From contig OY101117.1 of the NCBI GenBank assembly GCA_956465555.1, forward strand, positions 248,001-312,000: a DNA stretch of 64,000 nucleotides, written 5' to 3'. The translations under genes and the position numbers were made by a program. Source of the stretch: Nitzschia sp. pyKryTriq1. Its lineage: Eukaryota; Bacillariophyta; Bacillariophyceae; Bacillariales; Bacillariaceae. A model generated the notes under the pieces. It did not search any database, was not told the DNA's origin, and saw only the letters and a list, made by a program, of their open reading frames with translations. This document shows, piece after piece, positions 19,067-27,915 of this stretch (position 1 is its first letter; each line of letters starts with the position of its first letter).

Positions 19067-21346
19067 ATGATGCCAACAAAGAAGAATGACACCGGTTCAA
19101 GACGAAGTATCTCATGCAGCTCTGGCGCTCCTTTCCCAACATTAGCGCTGCTCTGCTTGATGCTTTCTCTGTTGTTTACTTTGTCCACTTGTTCGGCAGA
19201 GGTTGTGGATGTGGTGGCTGCTACTCCCGATGGTGCTAGTAGTGAGCCATTGATTCGTGTCATCGTCGGCTTTGAGTCCTCTCAAGATCAAGATTCCTAC
19301 GTTCAGGAATCGCCGTTGGTGGTCACAGATCGAGCCTCGACGATTGGTCAGCAGCAGCTTGTGTATCGGTATCAACGAAGTGCCGCCATTGCAATGACGA
19401 TTCCTGCGAGTCAACTCGAGCAACTCCAACAAGATCCTCGGGTCACTTATGTCAATCCGGATCAACAATTTGTCTTGTTTCAAGCAGATGGAGGTAATGA
19501 CGGGCAAGGAAATGGAGAAGCCACACCGCCTGTGGTAGACGTGAATTCGGGAGGAGAGGAGATTTTGCCGTATGGGATTCAAGTGGTACAAGGAGCGAGT
19601 TCCAAGATTCCTCCTCCACAAGTGACGGACAGTAGTTGTCAGAATCCAGATTCCTTCAAGGTCTGCGTCGTCGATTCGGGCTTGCTGGTCGGTCATACGG
19701 ATATTCCGTACGCCTCCTCTGTGGCGCAAAATATTCGAGGAGAAGTCTTTGGCCTTCCCAACGATTTGAATTGGTATGAACCCTCGGCCGGTTCCTCTCA
19801 TGGAACGCACGTGACGGGAACAATTTTGGCACAAGCAAATAATGGATTGGGAGTAGTGGGAGTCGTACCGAATGCCGCCTCCGAAGGGATCTGTCTGCTG
19901 GTAGCAAGGACGTTTGATGCAACGGGCTTTCAAGATGCTTCCTTTATTACAGAAGCGGTGGAATGGTGTGCCCAGCAAGGCGCCAAAGTAATCAGTATGA
20001 GTTTGGGAAGCAACGCAGGTCTTGATCAGGCCGATGCAGATGTCTACGATCGATTGTGGGGAGACGAAGATGTGTTGATCATTGCGGCTGCTGGAAATGC
20101 AGGGAACGACAAGTTGGCCTATCCAGCCTCGTTGGATTCGGTGATGAGTATAGCTGCCACGGATGAGTTCATGAAACGTGCCGATTTCTCGCAATTCAAC
20201 AACCAAGTCGATTTGACTGCACCCGGTGTCAACATTTTGAGTACGACCAGTTCCAATGCTCTCTTCGTGAGCTCTCTCAATGCGAAGGTGGATGCTGCCT
20301 TGATGCAATTCTCTCCCGATGCGCCCGATTCATTCTTGCTGGAATCTCTAGAGCTGGTTGATTGTGGCTTCGGCTTTGCTCCGTGCACCGATGCCAAGGA
20401 TAAAGCTTGTCTTATCGAACGTGGGACTACCTTCTTTTGGGAAAAGGCATTGAATTGTCAAGCCGGCGATGGAGTCGCCGTCTTTGTTTACAACAACGAG
20501 GGAGGAAAGTATGGAGGCAGTCTCACGGATCAAAACCATGGAGTCAAAATTCCTACTTACGCCATGGCACGAAAAGATGGCTTGCTCATCTTGGAACAAG
20601 GTTTGCCAACGTCAGTCCTCTTGCAAGCTGCCGCAGCCTCGTATGGCTTTTTGGATGGTACGAGCATGGCCACGCCCCATGTATCCGGAGTCGCGGCCAA
20701 GATTTGGGCGGCTCGTCCATCCTGTACGAATCGTCAAATTCGAGAAGCCTTAGTGGGAAGTGCCATTGATTTGGGAGACGCTGGCAGGGACGATGAATTT
20801 GGATTTGGATTGGTCCAAGCCGAAGCGGCTTTTGACTACATCCAGACTCAATTCGATCCACCGTGTGGAGGAGTGTTGGAGGTTACGCCGCCACCACCCG
20901 CTCGCAATTGTACGGAAAACTTTATAAGCTGTGCTCGAGCAGAAGACTGTTGTTCCGGTCGCTGTGTACCGGTATCCTTTCAAGGACCTTTGACATGTCG
21001 GGCAGTGCAGAAAAACACCAAGAATAAGATAAGCGGCGATATACGGGGAGGGTCGGCCTCGGGAGGTCGGCGGTATCTGGGACAAAGTACTGATGTTGGT
21101 AGTCTTCAACGGATACGGGGAGCTTCTTCTTCGTCGTCGTCGTCCAAGGGACAACTCAACGAAGAAAGGGAGCCAGAACCCACGGAGCTTGTGAACGACG
21201 AAGAATCATCTCACCATCAGGCAAAACTACCCCCATCCCAAGATCGACACCACCACCCTTTGGCTCCTCTTCGAAACCACACGACGCCAGAGTTTCTTGC
21301 CTCGTCCTTTCGAAAGAAGAGGTTCGAGGCGTCTGTGACCAAGTAA
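19067..21346 (+). CDS. secreted subtilisin-like serine protease (S8) with PA insert
   Basis: A 759-residue preproprotein. The hydrophobic segment at about 25-44 (L-A-L-L-C-L-M-L-S-L-L-F) is a signal peptide or anchor. Residues about 62-138 form an I9-type propeptide inhibitor ending P-R-V-T-Y-V-N-P-D. The catalytic residues are all present: Asp203 in V-V-D-S-G, His245 in S-H-G-T-H-V-T-G, Asn344 of the oxyanion hole in A-A-G-N-A-G, and Ser533 in G-T-S-M-A-T-P-H. Between Asn and Ser lies an insert (about 425-520) with the look of a protease-associated domain, including paired Cys and V-F-V-Y-N-N-E-G-G. The tail has a Cys-rich module at about 613-645 (C-A-R-A-E-D-C-C-S-G-R-C) and then a Ser-rich extension. 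It probably acts outside the cell or in the secretory system; the substrate is unknown. AATAAA overlaps the end of the frame. The next gene is convergent. Confidence 0.93.
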   Translation: MMPTKKNDTGSRRSISCSSGAPFPTLALLCLMLSLLFTLSTCSAEVVDVVAATPDGASSEPLIRVIVGFESSQDQDSYVQESPLVVTDRASTIGQQQLVYRYQRSAAIAMTIPASQLEQLQQDPRVTYVNPDQQFVLFQADGGNDGQGNGEATPPVVDVNSGGEEILPYGIQVVQGASSKIPPPQVTDSSCQNPDSFKVCVVDSGLLVGHTDIPYASSVAQNIRGEVFGLPNDLNWYEPSAGSSHGTHVTGTILAQANNGLGVVGVVPNAASEGICLLVARTFDATGFQDASFITEAVEWCAQQGAKVISMSLGSNAGLDQADADVYDRLWGDEDVLIIAAAGNAGNDKLAYPASLDSVMSIAATDEFMKRADFSQFNNQVDLTAPGVNILSTTSSNALFVSSLNAKVDAALMQFSPDAPDSFLLESLELVDCGFGFAPCTDAKDKACLIERGTTFFWEKALNCQAGDGVAVFVYNNEGGKYGGSLTDQNHGVKIPTYAMARKDGLLILEQGLPTSVLLQAAAASYGFLDGTSMATPHVSGVAAKIWAARPSCTNRQIREALVGSAIDLGDAGRDDEFGFGLVQAEAAFDYIQTQFDPPCGGVLEVTPPPPARNCTENFISCARAEDCCSGRCVPVSFQGPLTCRAVQKNTKNKISGDIRGGSASGGRRYLGQSTDVGSLQRIRGASSSSSSSKGQLNEEREPEPTELVNDEESSHHQAKLPPSQDRHHHPLAPLRNHTTPEFLASSFRKKRFEASVTK

Positions 21347-21669
21347 TAAAGAAAAGAAAAGGGGAGGGAGCGATGGCGACTACCACTCGGACTGCTCGAG
21401 TAGGGGGTCCGCTGCAAGTCCAAAGTACCATATATTCATAAGCTAAATCGGCTATTGTTGCTACGACGTAGTCGACTACCACTGAATTTATACGAATGCA
21501 GCGACAGAAACATATTACTCATCCGACTCATGCGCATACTAGTTCGATAAAAAGATATATTATCTCTAGCTGGACAGAGTAAAAAACATATTCCCTATTG
21601 TACATTATCTGCATTATTGGGGGCAGTCGCACTGTATATCCCAATTAATGCCCCATTGTTCTTCTCTCA
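21347..21669. other. spacer between convergent genes
   Basis: A 323-bp 3' region shared by the protease gene (plus) and the secreted-protein gene (minus). No gene is seen. Confidence 0.6.
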
Positions 21670-22851
21670 TTAAAGCAAAGCGGCAGCCGCACCCAAAGCG
21701 GCCAAAGTCATCGCAGCAACACTCGTTGATGAAGTGGAAGCTCCCGAGTAAGATGCTCGGACAATTGCTCGATTGACATCAAAGGTCAAGTCGAACTCGG
21801 CCGCACCGGCTCCTTCCACTTGCAAGTCACGGTCGGCAGCTCGAAGTCGACGACGACTGTTTCCGAATTGCATCGATGCCACACCAGCACCATCCACTGT
21901 TCCTACGTCGGCATAGAACTGGGCGAACAAGATCGTCGAGAAACGGCAGGTCTGCTGACCGATGCACGCAGCGGGGTCGAAGCTGGTCAACAAGTTGCCG
22001 GCAGCAAGGCCGTCAGCAATCGCAAGTTGGTTGATGCCTCCTGCCTTGGTGAACGTGAAGTCGTCAATCGAACGCATGTAGATACCATCGGCCTTGGCTT
22101 CGTCTTCGGGGGTAACACAGACGTGGATGATTTGACCTTGGTTTCGGGGAAGAACACGTGTGGCTTCGTCCAAAGGAGCAAAGGAGTTTTCAGTGCACTC
22201 GAATCCACGAACCTCGTAGGCTTGGTTGGCAGTACGGACGAGACGGTTCTTGGGGGCAACGTTGATGGTACCGATCTGGAATCCGTCGGTCAAGTCAACG
22301 GTGAGAGTAATGAGAGTCTCAAGAAAATTGACTTCGACAGGAGTGGAGATGCCCAACCTGGTATCGGTCCACAATCCGAATCGAACGCAGAAACGGACTT
22401 CGGCAATCAATTGGTTGTCGATGGTAGTTTCGTTGTAGATATCGCTTGTTTGCTGCGAGATGGTTTGGGGGTCGAATTCAGCGACAATGGTGGCTTCACG
22501 ACCATTGAAAGCACCACTATTCAGCATGGTGGCGCTGGGGTTGGCGAAGTCGGCGGCAGCTGCAAGCAGCGCGCTTTCGACAAGGAAGGGCCCGGGAGCA
22601 GCCCACATGGAACTGCTGTCGAGCGAGGCGGTCGGATTGGCAACAGTGTCCACCTGACAGTCCGGTGCTTTCCACAAAGTAAACTTCGGCATGCCCGAGT
22701 TGATGTAGTCAGTGACTGGGAAGGTGAGATTAAAAGTATTCGAGTCGAATTTGAAGAGCGGCTCTTGCAGAGCCCATTTCTCAGCGAGTGTAGCACCTTG
22801 AGCAGAGGCAACAGCGGCAATGGAGGCGGCGATGAGGGCGGTGAGCTGCAT
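21670..22851 (-). CDS. secreted, probably GPI-anchored protein of unknown function
   Basis: I chose the ATG at 22851 (393 residues) because it begins a clean signal peptide, M-Q-L-T-A-L-I-A-A-S-I-A-A-V-A-S-A-Q-G. The frame is open further upstream, but that extension would bury the signal. The mature part is non-repetitive, with scattered Cys (for example F-C-V-R-F-G-L-W and A-C-I-G-Q-Q-T-C). Near the end comes a basic stretch R-R-R-L-R with an R-x-L match. After it comes a small-residue region and a hydrophobic end (A-A-M-T-L-A-A-L-G-A-A-A-A-L-L) typical of a GPI attachment signal. The plan (signal, ectodomain, R-x-L, hydrophobic end) is the same as in the eight array genes at 42-63 kb, but I see no convincing sequence identity in the ectodomain. 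Function is unknown. Confidence 0.85.
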   Translation of the reverse strand: MQLTALIAASIAAVASAQGATLAEKWALQEPLFKFDSNTFNLTFPVTDYINSGMPKFTLWKAPDCQVDTVANPTASLDSSSMWAAPGPFLVESALLAAAADFANPSATMLNSGAFNGREATIVAEFDPQTISQQTSDIYNETTIDNQLIAEVRFCVRFGLWTDTRLGISTPVEVNFLETLITLTVDLTDGFQIGTINVAPKNRLVRTANQAYEVRGFECTENSFAPLDEATRVLPRNQGQIIHVCVTPEDEAKADGIYMRSIDDFTFTKAGGINQLAIADGLAAGNLLTSFDPAACIGQQTCRFSTILFAQFYADVGTVDGAGVASMQFGNSRRRLRAADRDLQVEGAGAAEFDLTFDVNRAIVRASYSGASTSSTSVAAMTLAALGAAAALL

Positions 22852-23502
22852 TCTTGATGATATGATACTGATTGAAAAGCAAAGTAAAAGACGAAGAAGA
22901 ATTGTGCTTCTCGTTGATGTTGTTGTTTGGTTGTCGTCTTCGTCGGATTGTGAGAAAAGAAGTTGCAGGGATTGCACAGGATGATTCGAGGTTTTTCGGT
23001 TCGAGGCATGACGACCCAAACGCCCCTGTTCCAGTGGGGTCATGATGGGAATAAGCCATTCTGGACATTGATTGATTTTAGATATGCCTTCTGGTCATTC
23101 CACTCAGTCATTCCGCGAAATAGATTCGCCGATTATCCGACCTTGCGACAATGACGGCGAACCAACATTCGTCACGGACGACTGACCGACTGATCTTGCA
23201 CCAAACTTCGCCTCCGAACTGGGATCTGCTGACTCAGGTTTGCTTATTGCCGACAACCCGGATGGGGACCGATTAAACTTAATGACCAAGTTGGAAGATG
23301 ACCTCATGAATAAGCCTATGACATTTCAGTTTTATCAGGCCCAAAGAATCTTGACGTGGTTGGACGCTGAATCTTGAGATGGGCGTGGTAATTATTCATG
23401 CTGTTTATTGGAAAATAATCCCCAAAGAGAATTGGCGGCGAAGAGGACAAAGATTGCGTGAAGTTGAACTGAAAAAACCAATGGTTTCATAACATCATCA
23501 CG
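22852..23502. other. spacer between divergent genes
   Basis: A 651-bp region upstream of both the minus gene starting at 22851 and the plus gene at 23503. It must hold both promoters. No gene is supported. Confidence 0.5.
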
Positions 23503-23949
23503 ATGTGTCATAAAAGTCTAAACCAAAAGCACAAGTCGAACAAGATGGACATCGTCAAATCCAGTGGCCAAGAGAAAGAAGAACGAACGGTACAATGGGG
23601 TGCGACATGCCAAATTCGGTTTGTTTCTAGTCCCTCGACGACTAAAGAAAGAAAAGCCGTTTGGTATGATTCCACTGATTTCAGTCTTTTCCGTGACCTC
23701 GAGGCAGAGTCCGGTGCGTGTGGTGCAGAGTGTCTCGAGGGATCTAAACAAGAGAAGAAACGGAGAAGGCGTCGTCAGCATACGGCTCGTTTTGCTGTAT
23801 TTGAAGAGCAACGGTATCAGCAGACAGTAGGGAGGAATCGCCCAGAAATGATCGCACGCTCCTATCACCACGCATCACGGGCCGCTCAAGATGAAGCACA
23901 TGAACGTGCTCAGAGCATTGCTTTGCTTCTTGACCAAGAAAGCTCTTGA
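23503..23949 (+). CDS. small basic protein, likely diatom-restricted family
   Basis: 148 residues from ATG 23503; a second ATG at 23545 (M-D-I-V-K-S-S) is an equally good start. Recognisable pieces are V-W-Y-D-S-T-D-F-S-L-F-R-D-L, a poly-Arg/Lys patch, then F-A-V-F-E-E-Q-R-Y-Q-Q and I-A-R-S-Y-H-H-A-S-R-A-A-Q-D-E-A. From memory this order (Trp-Tyr in an acidic context, A-V-x-x-E-Q-x-x-Q, I-A-x-x-Y) recurs in many uncharacterised diatom proteins; that recollection is the only family evidence. No signal peptide or membrane segment. Role unknown. Confidence 0.65.
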   Translation: MCHKSLNQKHKSNKMDIVKSSGQEKEERTVQWGATCQIRFVSSPSTTKERKAVWYDSTDFSLFRDLEAESGACGAECLEGSKQEKKRRRRRQHTARFAVFEEQRYQQTVGRNRPEMIARSYHHASRAAQDEAHERAQSIALLLDQESS

Positions 23950-24441
23950 GACGATTTCTAGTCTCCCTACAAGAGGGAACGGGGGGAGGAAGATGACGAA
24001 GAAGAACAGCCCAAGACTGGGCTTTCGCGCAGTATAAAGAAGCTTCATCTTCATCCGTTCACCCCATGAGCGTGGCTTACTGCTTCAGATCGAAACCACA
24101 AGTTGATCAGATCAAGCATCCGTCGTCAAGAAGCAGTAGCAAGTGGAAGAATAACATGGGTACTACCGTCCACGTCCCTGCACCAGCACTACAATCATCG
24201 GAAGTAGGATAGACAACTGCTACAAGTGTCGATCGCAAGACTTCGTCTATCCCTACCACCAGGTACATCATGCAATGTGACGAATGCCCCCATGCTCAAG
24301 GGGAAACGCTTCGACAAGTCACCTCCAGCATCAGCAGAATAGCTTAACATAGCTTGCTTCTCCATAGGAGTACCACCAATACTCCGTCACATAGTGAAGA
24401 AAGTAGCATGATGATTAGCTAAGCAGTATTATGAAAATGAG
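23950..24441. other. spacer between convergent genes
   Basis: A 492-bp 3' region between convergent genes. I see no coding or RNA feature in it. Confidence 0.5.
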
Positions 24442-26766
24442 TTATTGTGTCGATTGAGTCTGTGTTTCAGGAATTTGCTGCTGCTGCGGTGATTGAATTC
24501 GATATAGTTTCGTCCTCAATTCTTTCATTGGAATCGGCTTGGGAAGCCAGTCATCGAAACCCAACTCGGCAAAATCAGAACGGGCAACGCTAGCCGTCAA
24601 TCCAAAGATGGGTAGATGTGCATGTCCCATACTTCGTATTCTTCGTGTCGCTTCCAAGCCGTCCATGACGGGCATTTGAATATCCATGAGTACGACATCG
24701 TAGTGGCATGGATTATTTTGCTCCAACATTTCGATCGCCTGCTTCCCATTCATGGCAATTTCACAGGTGTGGCCCATCCGTTTTAGCATGTTGGCGAGTA
24801 GCTTTTGATTGACCTTGTTGTCTTCGGCCACCAAAATATGAAGGACGGCCTCATCGCGAAACGAGGCGTCCAATTCGTCTCTCCCGATATAGCCCTCCGA
24901 GGGTGCCTCTGCCGGTAGGGTGAACCAAAAGCTGGACCCATTCCCCTGCAGACTATACACCCCAATCGAACCACCCATGTTTTGAACTAGGAGCTTGCAA
25001 ATCGATAGACCAAGACCTGTGCCTCCAAAGTTCCGAGCTACGGACGCAGATCCTTGTTGATATTGATTGAAAATGAGTCTCTTGTGTTCATCTGTAATAC
25101 CCCGTCCTGTGTCGGTGACTACAAATTTGATCATGCAGCGACACGATGATGATAACGACGATGATGATGCAGTTATGATAGGATCCGACTTCCATGGATA
25201 GGCTTTGATTTGAATCCCCCCTTGGTTGGTGAATTTGACCGCATTCGACAATAGATTGAGTAATATTTGACGCACACGGTTGGGATCACCCATGACTTTG
25301 AATGGAATGTCCTTGTCCCAGTCCATCTTGAGGTATAGCTTCTTTTCTTCACAACTACCTCGCACAGCTGCCATGGACCCCTCCAGGACACTCCGCGGCT
25401 CATAGGGTATCGTCTCTAGCTTCATTTTTCCAGCCTCCAACTTGCTGTAATCCAAGACGTCATTAATGACGGTCATGAGTCCTTGAGCGCTGGATTTTAG
25501 CAACTTGACAAAAGATCGTTGTTCCGTGTCTAGTTCCGTTTGATCTAAAAGATCAATAAAGCCAGTGACTTGGTGAAGAGGCGTACGAATCTCATGTGCC
25601 ATAATCGCCAGAAACTCGGACTTTTTGATACTTGCTTCTCGATCTTTTTGGGCTTGAATGGCATCCGACAGGTCTCGAGAACTATACAATATGACAGGCT
25701 TTCCCGTCACGGGATCCGAGGTTTGCCGTAACTGCACCGCGGACCATCGATGGCCATTCCGCGTTCTCATATTCGCTTGAATATTCAATGTATGGCTGCT
25801 GCCGCTATTATGATTGCTGGTGTCCAGGCTGCTGCTGCTGTTGTTGCTGTTGTTGCTGTTGTTGCTGTTGTTGCTGTCACTTATAAGCTCTCGCCCTTGC
25901 TGCATCTTCAAAAGCACTTCTTCTCCCAATTTGGGGTCGACAAAGCGAGACACAAAATCATCCCTATCCGAGGAGGTCGAGGACGACGACGGCGATGCTG
26001 TTTCTATTTCGGTTTTGGGTGATGATGTTGAAGAGTGTTTTGACGAAGAGGAGCCAGTCGCAGTAGTACTCGTAGTAGTAGTACCGGTAGCACCATTACC
26101 CAGCAGCAGGGTACCTTCGGGATTCTTGAACATGATGTTCCCATCCATATCAAATTGACAGACTGGGACCGGCAAGTGGCGTAGCATCTCCACACCGCGG
26201 AGGGTTTCAGGATGCAATTCTTCGTTCATGACCGTGACCCCTTCACACAGCATGCTCGGATTCGGTTCGCCGGCCGAAAGCCGAATGCCACTGAACGACA
26301 TTCGTGCCGTTTTCGCTTCTCCCTTGGGATAAAACGTCCACTGGTCCGTCACCCGTTGACCTTGATTGAACTTGCTTTGATAGACTTGTAATCGAGTCAC
26401 TGTCGACTCCGTCATGTCACTGAAATCTCGATCCAACAAGTCCTCGAGGCTGCTCGCGTTCCAGAGTTCGACTGCGGCGGTATTGGCCCATCGCATGCAC
26501 TGATGATCGATATCAAAGACCCACACGGGATGTACCAAAATGTTCAGAACGTCCAATTGTTGCTTGGAAAAGACTCGATTGGGTGGATACAACGGCGTCG
26601 GCGGCGGCAACAACGATTCGTTGTCAGCCATGGTGTGCTGCGGCTGCTGCGGCTGCTGCTGCCCCGTTCCCTCCTGGATGGTGGACATGCTGCTGCCCGG
26701 AGAGGAAGGCTCGTTCTTCTGGTTGGAGGAGGAGGATGCCCTTTGACTATTGATGCTCGGACACAT
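24442..26766 (-). CDS. PAS-PAS hybrid histidine kinase with receiver domain (copy 1)
   Basis: A 774-residue soluble hybrid sensor kinase. A disordered Ser/Gln-rich start is followed by a PAS domain (about 65-180, V-W-V-F-D-I-D-H-Q-C-M-R-W-A-N) and a second PAS (about 195-370, V-C-Q-F-D-M-D-G-N-I-M-F-K-N). The second PAS is interrupted by Ser/Thr and Asn-Ser runs. HisKA follows with His391 in M-A-H-E-I-R-T-P as the phosphorylation site. The ATPase domain has N-L-L-S-N-A-V-K-F-T (N box), D-T-G-R-G-I (G1) and G-T-G-L-G-L-S-I-C-K (G2). The C-terminal receiver has A-E-D-N, the phospho-acceptor Asp695 in L-M-D-I-Q-M-P-V-M-D-G, and K-P-I-P. No membrane segment is visible, so the signal is probably sensed inside the cell. 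All catalytic motifs are intact. The output partner (HPt, response regulator) is not in this window. Confidence 0.95.
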   Translation of the reverse strand: MCPSINSQRASSSSNQKNEPSSPGSSMSTIQEGTGQQQPQQPQHTMADNESLLPPPTPLYPPNRVFSKQQLDVLNILVHPVWVFDIDHQCMRWANTAAVELWNASSLEDLLDRDFSDMTESTVTRLQVYQSKFNQGQRVTDQWTFYPKGEAKTARMSFSGIRLSAGEPNPSMLCEGVTVMNEELHPETLRGVEMLRHLPVPVCQFDMDGNIMFKNPEGTLLLGNGATGTTTTSTTATGSSSSKHSSTSSPKTEIETASPSSSSTSSDRDDFVSRFVDPKLGEEVLLKMQQGRELISDSNNSNNSNNSNNSSSSLDTSNHNSGSSHTLNIQANMRTRNGHRWSAVQLRQTSDPVTGKPVILYSSRDLSDAIQAQKDREASIKKSEFLAIMAHEIRTPLHQVTGFIDLLDQTELDTEQRSFVKLLKSSAQGLMTVINDVLDYSKLEAGKMKLETIPYEPRSVLEGSMAAVRGSCEEKKLYLKMDWDKDIPFKVMGDPNRVRQILLNLLSNAVKFTNQGGIQIKAYPWKSDPIITASSSSLSSSCRCMIKFVVTDTGRGITDEHKRLIFNQYQQGSASVARNFGGTGLGLSICKLLVQNMGGSIGVYSLQGNGSSFWFTLPAEAPSEGYIGRDELDASFRDEAVLHILVAEDNKVNQKLLANMLKRMGHTCEIAMNGKQAIEMLEQNNPCHYDVVLMDIQMPVMDGLEATRRIRSMGHAHLPIFGLTASVARSDFAELGFDDWLPKPIPMKELRTKLYRIQSPQQQQIPETQTQSTQ

Positions 26767-27915
26767 AACAAAACAACTACTGGAATCAGTGATGACAATA
26801 ACTCTCTCCCTCTCTTGCTTTCTCCTGGCTCTACTAGCTAGTAGCGATTAATCGATATTATTATGGTGTAAATAATAAGCGGACAGTCTTAATCGCAGTG
26901 TGATGCGGTGCGGCTCGACGACGACACAAGTACTGTACTGTAGTGACAAAAAGGTATTCATGTGCCCGGCACTTCTTCGTAACTTATTTTACATTCTGTG
27001 ATAGCGTTCGGACGCACGGAGTAATTAAAATGCCGGAACCGGGAGAAGACTATAGGGCATATGTGCGAGCGCTTATTCTTTGTTACGGCGTACTATATAG
27101 TTTCGCAACAACAACTATATGTAAAAACTGCATATCGCCACAGATAGCGGATGATCCAATTGTCCATTATTGTGAAGTTCAAGGCCAGCATAGAGGGACC
27201 GTCGGGTCCGAAAAAAGTACATACAGGTACAGTACTTATTGTACTGCAGTAGACGCCATTACAGAGGCCGAAATCTATTAGCAATTTTAAACTGCTTTAC
27301 ATAGCTCTTCGCGCGCTACGAGTATGGACCCCTGTTGACGTCAGCCCGGTGCTCACAGCAACTACTACAGCAACAACAACTGTCTACGCGGTTCGGGTTT
27401 ACAGAGTCCACTGAGTCAATCTATGGACTGTCGTCTATCTGGGGTCGGTGTCTGCTGGTGATGTGGCCGTTGTCGTTGCGGCGCAAGCGAGAGCGTCAAG
27501 GTACCTGGTAGTATCATGTTTAAAAATTAGACGAGCACTCCTGTTTCGCAGCTTTACGATATTCTACTACTAGTAGTAGTTCGGTCGTCGGAAGAATCAT
27601 CTGAAGATACAGTAGCGTCGCTACAGTACTTTTAGTACCGTCCGGTACCCCTATCTACTATATTAGTATTGTGAAGAATCGATGCAATGAAATGATAATA
27701 GTCTACGTGGCTCTACTATTGATTGGTATGAGTATGCTCCTTGATTAGGAACCACCTTATCGTATTCTACAGTAGTACGTATCTGCGAAGCGCAGAGGAC
27801 GAGAGAGCTCAAGTCGATAGCTATACCGGGGCTATGTGATGTCTGCCATCGGTCCGAGTGTTGGTCCATGGCAGTGCAGGAGCTAGTAGTAGTAGTACTA
27901 CAAGGAGTCCTCGGG
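26767..27915. other. spacer between tandem kinase genes
   Basis: About 1.15 kb with no supported gene. It contains the promoter of kinase copy 1 and the 3' flank of copy 2, plus CTAG/GTAC-rich patches near 27565-27680. Confidence 0.5.

Noticed and set aside
19142-20308. 388-codon minus-strand open frame
   Set aside because: It lies fully antisense to the subtilisin catalytic domain, whose motifs are intact; the frame is a codon-bias shadow.
21820-22857. 345-codon plus-strand open frame
   Set aside because: Antisense to the secreted-protein gene, with no signal peptide or domain of its own.
25814-26158. Plus-strand frame with a long Leu run suggesting a membrane protein
   Set aside because: It is the complement of the Asn-Ser repeat inside kinase copy 1.
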